From positions 1 to 62,798 of the forward strand of contig CANQWO010000006.1 of NCBI GenBank assembly GCA_947627565.1: DNA of 62,798 nt. Reading direction: 5' to 3'. Of this stretch, positions 59,314 through 62,798 are shown one piece after another. A program made the position numbers and the translations under genes. This DNA comes from an uncultured Clostridia bacterium. Its GTDB lineage: Bacteria > Bacillota > Clostridia > Christensenellales > Borkfalkiaceae. Within the stretch, counting starts at the first letter, position 1; the number at the start of each line of letters is the position of its first letter. Below the pieces are notes generated by a model. That model was not told the DNA's origin. It searched no databases and worked only from the letters and a program-made list of their open reading frames with translations.

Positions 59314-59316
59314 AGG

Positions 59317-59364
59317 ATGCCACATTTTGTATTACGAGATAAACTCGCATACAAGATGTGGCAT
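59317..59364 (+). terminator. Long hairpin after tRNA-Pro
   Basis: ATGCCACAT (59317-59325) and ATGTGGCAT (59356-59364) form a perfect outer stem, with inner TTGTAT/ATACAA and CGAG/CTCG pairs. It probably ends the tRNA transcript and lies at the edge of the integrated element. Confidence 0.8.
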
Positions 59365-59439
59365 TTCATTTATGTATTTTGCGGGGAACATTGTCCAAAA
59401 CGCACTTTTTTGGGTAGGAATTTGGGTAGTAGAAGGCAC

Positions 59440-60414
59440 TCAATATTGCAGCTTTTTGATCTCTTCAAGCTGATATTCCTCACTGAAATGGGTATATACC
59501 GCGCTCGTCATGTCCTTATTGTCGATGTGCGCCGTCCAAACGTCAACCAACTCTTTTGAGATCTTGCACTCTTGCGCGCGCGTCGAAAAGGTGTGCCGCA
59601 GATCTTTCAGCGAATTATTCGGCATGATCCTCTTGAATGCGCTCGAGAGCGTGTCGTTGCTCTTGGGAATATCCCCGGGAAGAAGCGGAAGAAACTCTTT
59701 GAGCCCGGACGCGATCGGGATCTTGCGCCATGTTTTCGGCTGTCCCGTGCGCCGCTTCCCGTTTTCAACCGTTACAAAGTTCTCGTCGAATACCGCGCTG
59801 TAAAGCTCATTTCTGCGGATCCCCGTGTAGAGAAATACCATAAAGCACTTTTGATATCGGGAATGCTTGCAAGCCTCGATGAAGAAGGCAACCTCTTCCT
59901 GCGTCAGCCGCTTGCCCTTCTTACGGATATGTTTGGGAACTTTGACGAAATTCATCGGGTTGTCGGTGACGAGCTTTTCTCCGAGAGCCGCATTGAAGAT
60001 TTCGTTCAGGATCCACCGCACCGTTTCGCAAGTGCGTCCGCGCCCAATGTCGAGCAGGCCCGAAAGGAGCTCTTGGCACTTCATGACGCCGACTTGTTTG
60101 AGCCGCATTTTTCCGATCTTTGGCTCGATGTGGAGCTGATAAGTCCGGTACTGCCCTTTGTAAGTCTCTTCATCGACGTTGATCCGCTTCACGTTTTGGA
60201 AAAATCTCTCCGCAAATTCCGCAAAATATTCTGCTTTTTTGGGCACCAACGCCTTCTTTTCATCATTCACGCTTTTCGCCCATTCGCGAAAACGTTCCAT
60301 TGCTACCTTTTTTTCTTTTGCTGTGAATTGGACATTATACCCGTCGCGGCGATACCGTATCTGATACAGACCGTCGCGTGTAATACGGGGCTTCCCATCT
60401 TTGAGTTTTGGCAT
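59440..60414 (-). CDS. Tyrosine recombinase / integrase (Tn916-like)
   Basis: 324 residues. MPKLKDGKPRITRDGLYQIRYRRDGYNVQFTA is an AP2-like arm-binding start; a SAM-like core-binding domain follows. Catalytic residues: R in YTGIRRNEL, the box II LKDLRHTFSTRAQE (K-x-x-R, with K where H is usual), H in WTAHIDNKDM, and Tyr in SAVYTHFSEEY. Start chosen at 60414 after GGAGGAG; the frame is open 26 codons further to an A-run joined to a small upstream ORF. It ends 127 bases from tRNA-Pro. Confidence 0.93.
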   Translation of the reverse strand: MPKLKDGKPRITRDGLYQIRYRRDGYNVQFTAKEKKVAMERFREWAKSVNDEKKALVPKKAEYFAEFAERFFQNVKRINVDEETYKGQYRTYQLHIEPKIGKMRLKQVGVMKCQELLSGLLDIGRGRTCETVRWILNEIFNAALGEKLVTDNPMNFVKVPKHIRKKGKRLTQEEVAFFIEACKHSRYQKCFMVFLYTGIRRNELYSAVFDENFVTVENGKRRTGQPKTWRKIPIASGLKEFLPLLPGDIPKSNDTLSSAFKRIMPNNSLKDLRHTFSTRAQECKISKELVDVWTAHIDNKDMTSAVYTHFSEEYQLEEIKKLQY

Positions 60415-60677
60415 CTTGTTGATCTCCTCCTGTGAAAAATCAAGGGCCAAATCTCGGGTATCCGCTTTGCTGCCGTCACAAAACGCCGACACGATCTCCG
60501 TCGGCGTATTTTTTTTAGTTCAGAATCATACGCAGGCGTGGGCGTATGATCCGAAACTTCTCGGTTCACCCAAAGCGTGAGCTTCGGGATCTCGGGCGGC
60601 GAGAGATAAGTGAGCGCCTCGGCAAGCAGCCGAAAGGCTTCCGTCACCTTCTCCCGCACAAAATCTTCGTCTTTCAT
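60303..60677 (-). CDS. Small ORF upstream of integrase, possibly joined to it by a -1 shift
   Basis: 124 residues as read, with GAAGGAG before the ATG. The first ~56 (MKDEDFVREKVTEAFRLLAEALTYLSPPEIPKL..PAYDSELKK) are protein-like. After a run of eight A (60516-60509 on the minus strand) the frame turns into an Arg-rich string overlapping the integrase. In the -1 frame the run continues as NTPTEIVSAFCDGSKADTRDLALDFSQEEI into the integrase frame. So it is either a frameshifted part of the integrase gene or a programmed -1 site; function unknown. Confidence 0.55.
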   Translation of the reverse strand: MKDEDFVREKVTEAFRLLAEALTYLSPPEIPKLTLWVNREVSDHTPTPAYDSELKKIRRRRSCRRFVTAAKRIPEIWPLIFHRRRSTRCQNSKMGSPVLHATVCIRYGIAATGIMSNSQQKKKR

Positions 60678-60711
60678 TGCCTTTCTCCTTCGGGAAGTTT
60701 CCCTCGGAAGA

Positions 60712-60717
60712 AGTATA
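60712..60717 (-). promoter_or_regulatory. Possible -10 of the integrase operon
   Basis: Minus strand TATACT about 35 bases before the small ORF; the -35 is weak. Confidence 0.4.
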
Positions 60718-60740
60718 GCAAAAATTTCCCGTCCGATTTT

Positions 60741-60768
60741 AGTTAATTTTTGCGTGCAAAAATTAACT
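60741..60768. repeat. 28-bp palindrome between the integrase operon and the first toxin-antitoxin pair
   Basis: AGTTAATTTTTGC, two bases, and the perfect complement GCAAAAATTAACT. It lies between divergent promoters and could be the operator for one of them, for example of the Phd-type antitoxin. Confidence 0.6.
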
Positions 60769-60784
60769 ATTTTCTCCGGAAGGA

Positions 60785-60813
60785 TTGACAAAATCGCTAA
60801 TATCGGATATACT
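60785..60813 (+). promoter_or_regulatory. Promoter of the first toxin-antitoxin pair
   Basis: -35 TTGACA (60785-60790), 17 bases, -10 TATACT (60808-60813); AGGAGG at 60831. Confidence 0.85.
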
Positions 60814-60841
60814 GATAGTAGATAATAAGCAGGAGGTAATC

Positions 60842-61075
60842 ATGACGACCGTAACCGCAACCGAAATGCAAAACAATTTCGGCAAGTATCTTCAATACGT
60901 ACAATCGGGAAATGAGGTCATCATTCTTCGCAACGGGAGAGAAGTCGCACGGCTCATCTCCCGGGAGCGCACGGTGTCCTTCCTTACCGATGAGCTCGTC
61001 GGCGTTCTCAAAGGAGATTATGACGACAAGGCGCTCCGCGCAGAGAGGATCTCAAAGCATGAAAATCTTGATTGA
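60842..61075 (+). CDS. Phd/YefM-type antitoxin
   Basis: 77 residues. VTATEMQNNFGKYLQYVQSGNEVIILRNGREVARLIS is the Phd/YefM dimer and DNA-binding fold; the C-terminus (FLTDELVGVLKGDYDDKALRAERISKHENLD) should wrap the toxin. Good AGGAGG start. Its end overlaps the PIN toxin by 17 bases. Confidence 0.9.
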   Translation: MTTVTATEMQNNFGKYLQYVQSGNEVIILRNGREVARLISRERTVSFLTDELVGVLKGDYDDKALRAERISKHENLD

Positions 61076-61466
61076 CACGAACGTCATTTTAGACGTCCTC
61101 TCAGACCGCAAGCCCTTCTCGGAAGCCGCGCAGAAGATCTTCAAGCTCTGTGAAGTCAAAAAGCTCACCGGTTATATCTCCGCGCTGTCCGTTCCCAATA
61201 TCGTCTACATCCTTCGCAAGGAACTCGACGCGAAGCGGGTGCAAGAGATCTTCTCGCACCTCACGCTCTTATTCGACGTCGTAGATCTCAAAGCCGACGA
61301 TCTGAAAAAGGCGGCCGCGCTCGGATTTCCCGACTTCGAGGACGCGCTCCAGAGCGTATGCGCCGCGCGGATCAAGGCGGACTACATCATTACCCGCAAT
61401 CTGAAAGACTTCACGGGCAGCAAGGTGATTGCTTTAAGGCCCGATGAACTTCTTGAAAGAATTTAA
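61059..61466 (+). CDS. PIN-domain toxin (VapC-like)
   Basis: 135 residues. Acidic residues of the PIN nuclease: D in MKILIDTNVILDVL (residue 6), D/E in FPDFEDALQSVCA near 97, and N/D in YIITRNLKDFTGS. It would cut RNA, often tRNA or rRNA. Overlap with the antitoxin shows coupling. Confidence 0.9.
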   Translation: MKILIDTNVILDVLSDRKPFSEAAQKIFKLCEVKKLTGYISALSVPNIVYILRKELDAKRVQEIFSHLTLLFDVVDLKADDLKKAAALGFPDFEDALQSVCAARIKADYIITRNLKDFTGSKVIALRPDELLERI

Positions 61467-61473
61467 TAACCGG

Positions 61474-61502
61474 TTGACAAATGTGTCACGATTGTGTATA
61501 CT
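61474..61502 (+). promoter_or_regulatory. Promoter of the second toxin-antitoxin pair
   Basis: -35 TTGACA (61474-61479), 17 bases, -10 TATACT (61497-61502); GGGAGGT before the ATG. Confidence 0.85.
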
Positions 61503-61520
61503 ATTGTTGGGAGGTATATT

Positions 61521-61787
61521 ATGAACTTTTATGGCATCAAGGATCTAAGAAACGACACTCGCTCGATCCTCGGAGTTGTTGCGCGGGAAGGAAATGCAAT
61601 TATTACGGACAATGGAAAGCCCAAAGTGATGATGATAAGCATTTCCGAGCGGGATTTTGAGGAAGTCTATGCGCTCTCCATGCGATTAAAGGCATTGCGG
61701 GCCATGGAGAGATTGCAAGAACAAGCAACACCCATGACGATGGAAGAAATTGAAGCGGAGATCACGGCAGCGCGTCGGAAGGAATGA
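61521..61787 (+). CDS. Phd/YefM-like antitoxin (second pair)
   Basis: 88 residues. MNFYGIKDLRNDTRSILGVVAREGNAIITDNGKPKVMMISIS is the DNA-binding fold; the rest is a helical toxin-binding tail rich in E, A and R. It has its own promoter and lies 6 bases before the next PIN toxin. Confidence 0.85.
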   Translation: MNFYGIKDLRNDTRSILGVVAREGNAIITDNGKPKVMMISISERDFEEVYALSMRLKALRAMERLQEQATPMTMEEIEAEITAARRKE

Positions 61788-61793
61788 GAGGCA

Positions 61794-62165
61794 ATGAAAA
61801 TCGTTCTCGATACGAATGTTTTGGTCTCCGCAATGCTTTCGCCGCGAGGGAAGCCGGCGGAGATCGTGCGTAGATTTTTCAACGGCGAATTTACGCTTTG
61901 CTGCGATGATCGGATCTTTTCGGAATACGACGAAGTTTTGCACCGGGATAAATTTCACTTCGATGCGCAGGAAGTCAGGGCCATCCTGGATTATATCCGC
62001 TTTGTCGGGAATTATGTAGAAGTTCCTGCCTCTGCGATTGCTTTTGCAGATGAAGAGGATAGAAAATTTTATGATGTAGCAAAATTCACAGGTGCGATCT
62101 TGATCACGGGGAATTTAAGGCACTATCCCGCCGATCCGTGTATAAAGAGCGTAAATGAAATTTGA
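61794..62165 (+). CDS. PIN-domain toxin of the COG1569/PIN_3 type (second pair)
   Basis: 123 residues. MKIVLDTNVLVSAMLSPRGKPAEIVRRFFNGEFTLCCDDRIFSEYDEVL is the PIN_3 start with Asp 6; FADEEDRKFYDVAKFTG and LITGNLRHYP carry the later acidic and N residues. It differs from the first toxin in family type. A hairpin terminator follows at 62177-62206. Confidence 0.88.
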   Translation: MKIVLDTNVLVSAMLSPRGKPAEIVRRFFNGEFTLCCDDRIFSEYDEVLHRDKFHFDAQEVRAILDYIRFVGNYVEVPASAIAFADEEDRKFYDVAKFTGAILITGNLRHYPADPCIKSVNEI

Positions 62166-62176
62166 TCCGCATCCAC

Positions 62177-62208
62177 TCCCGCCCTTCCAGGGGCGGGATT
62201 TTTTTATG
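62177..62208 (+). terminator. Terminator after the second toxin-antitoxin pair
   Basis: TCCCGCCC and GGGCGGGA (with GG) form a stem around TTCCA, followed by TTTTTTT. Confidence 0.85.
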
Positions 62209-62572
62209 CTTTTTTATGGCGCTCCGAAGCGGGAGCGTCCGTCCAGGTTTTTGCAGTGGAGAGGAGAAGCTCCTGCAGATCGGGACGAAGCTGGCGGTAA
62301 CGAAGAAGTAGATCGCGTTCCGAATCTGAGAGCTGCATAGCGCCCGGCATTACGACCGCGCCCAGCTCATCGGTACGGCCCGCCAAGTAATCAATGCTCA
62401 CATTGAAAAAATTTGCGATAGCCCGCAACGCGCTTATTTTTGGTTCGACTTTTCCCTGTTCCCATTCACTGATGTTGCTTTGCGTATATTTCAATGCAGT
62501 AGCCAAAGCCCCCTGAGACAGGCCCTTCTCTATTCTTAATTCTTTAATCCGATCAGGAAATTTACTATTCAT
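62204..62572 (-). CDS. XRE-family repressor with extra C-terminal region
   Basis: 122 residues. HTH_3 domain: RIKELRIEKGLSQGALATALKYTQSNISEWEQGKVEPKISALRAIANFFNVSIDYLAGRTDE; the last ~50 (LSDSERDLLLRYRQLRPDLQELLL) look like a dimer helix. It is a cI/ImmR-type repressor facing a rightward promoter. Its own -10 (TAAAAT, extended with TGC) is exactly 6 bases before the ATG, so its mRNA is predicted leaderless. Confidence 0.9.
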   Translation of the reverse strand: MNSKFPDRIKELRIEKGLSQGALATALKYTQSNISEWEQGKVEPKISALRAIANFFNVSIDYLAGRTDELGAVVMPGAMQLSDSERDLLLRYRQLRPDLQELLLSTAKTWTDAPASERHKKA

Positions 62573-62578
62573 AAAAAA

Positions 62579-62634
62579 ATTTTAGCATGGAAATCGATTT
62601 TCCGATTGACAAATTGATTTATCGATGATATAAT
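62579..62634. promoter_or_regulatory. Divergent promoters of the immunity region
   Basis: Leftward (repressor): extended -10 TGCTAAAAT, hexamer 62584-62579. Rightward: -35 TTGACA (62606-62611), 17 bases, -10 TATAAT (62629-62634). Confidence 0.75.
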
Positions 62635-62661
62635 GTCCCTGAATTAATCGATTTATCGATT
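62592..62661. promoter_or_regulatory. Three operators of the XRE repressor
   Basis: AATCGATTTTCCGATT (62592-62607), AATTGATTTATCGATG (62612-62627) and the perfect AATCGATTTATCGATT (62646-62661), starting 20 and 34 bases apart. The first overlaps the -35 of both promoters and the second fills the rightward spacer. The layout recalls a phage cI/cro switch. Confidence 0.8.
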
Positions 62662-62697
62662 GGTCCATGAATGAACACATTCACGGAGGACAAGAAG

Positions 62698-62798
62698 ATG
62701 TTAGAGAGTGGCGGCCCCAATGATCCCGCCCAGCACGAACTATGGCGGCTCGAGAATCTCATTGAGGACGGAATGCTCCTCGATACGACCAATGAACT
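62698..62798 (+). CDS. Start of an unknown gene (cut by right edge)
   Basis: 33 codons beginning MLESGGPNDPAQHELWRL, then a mixed acidic-hydrophobic helix. A GGAGGA site precedes it and it is driven by the XRE-controlled rightward promoter, so it is the first early gene of the integrated element. No family can be assigned from this part. Confidence 0.7.
   Translation, partial: MLESGGPNDPAQHELWRLENLIEDGMLLDTTNE

Noticed and set aside
59314-62798. Second attachment site (attR) inside the window
   Set aside because: I saw no copy of the tRNA 3' end (GGTTCAAATCCC or TCTCCTCGACCA) to the right of the integrase, so the far end must be outside.

Overview
The window looks like chromosome of an anaerobic, Gram-positive, probably endospore-forming member of the Clostridia (Firmicutes). 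The evidence is the gene content: oxygen-sensitive class III ribonucleotide reductase (nrdD, nrdG), a fermentative AdhE, the sporulation pair yabP-yabQ beside a divIC-like gene, whiA, strong Shine-Dalgarno sites, sigma-A promoters with 17-bp spacers, and TGA used as an ordinary stop. The sequence is moderately GC-rich. A lineage narrower than Clostridia cannot be fixed from the sequence alone.

Layout. 1-3000: a cut gene, a non-coding stretch with two palindromes, a DUF1848 protein, and a flavodoxin-RNA methyltransferase pair. 3000-6400: an operon of an M29 aminopeptidase and two G3E (COG0523) GTPases, one with a large His/Asp-rich metal-binding insert and one fused to a DUF1980-like domain. 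6478-9520: nrdD-nrdG behind two NrdR boxes. 9580-12270: HD hydrolase, fruK and pfkA. 12370-18634: murB-PHP-whiA-dnaE, the usual clostridial cluster but without rapZ and yvcK. 18675-26014: a secreted protein, a DUF1540 peptide, rplI, adhE and valS. 26128-28709: an NMT1-type ABC importer. 28371-33272: a YkvI-like membrane protein, an unusual PadR-coiled-coil-membrane protein and an iron alcohol dehydrogenase. 33330-37947: DUF1934-MBL-rho, a YgjP-type protease and aroA. 37970-40791: a GH127 glycosidase with a small tyrosine phosphatase. 41217-43851: yabP-yabQ-divIC-ppx-membrane protease. 43934-48717: a BspA-type leucine-rich lipoprotein behind a long structured leader, typA, and a divergent XRE/membrane-protein pair. 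48865-54149: aroK-panE-phosphatase-gltX-thyA-folA, probably one transcript. 54307-59123: a lipoprotein, secG-rnr-smpB and a nucleotidyltransferase-RhuM fusion. 59237-59313: tRNA-Pro(CGG). 59440 to the right edge: the left end of an integrative element with a tyrosine integrase, two Phd/PIN toxin-antitoxin pairs and a phage-like XRE immunity region.

How the genes work together. Most are housekeeping: replication and dNTP/dTMP supply (dnaE, nrdDG, thyA, folA), translation (valS, gltX, rplI, smpB, typA), RNA turnover and termination (rnr, rho), wall and aromatic synthesis (murB, aroA, aroK), glycolysis (pfkA, fruK) and ethanol fermentation (adhE).

The most interesting signals are regulatory or architectural. 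(1) A ~175-nt rod-like RNA followed by an intrinsic terminator lies just ahead of the leucine-rich lipoprotein gene. (2) Five or six genes have their -10 box exactly 6 nt before the start codon, which predicts leaderless mRNAs. (3) A PadR regulator is anchored to the membrane through a long coiled coil. (4) A degenerate nucleotidyltransferase is fused to a RhuM-like domain. (5) A family of AGTAYTATG palindromes is scattered between genes. (6) A slippery A-run links a small ORF to the integrase frame.
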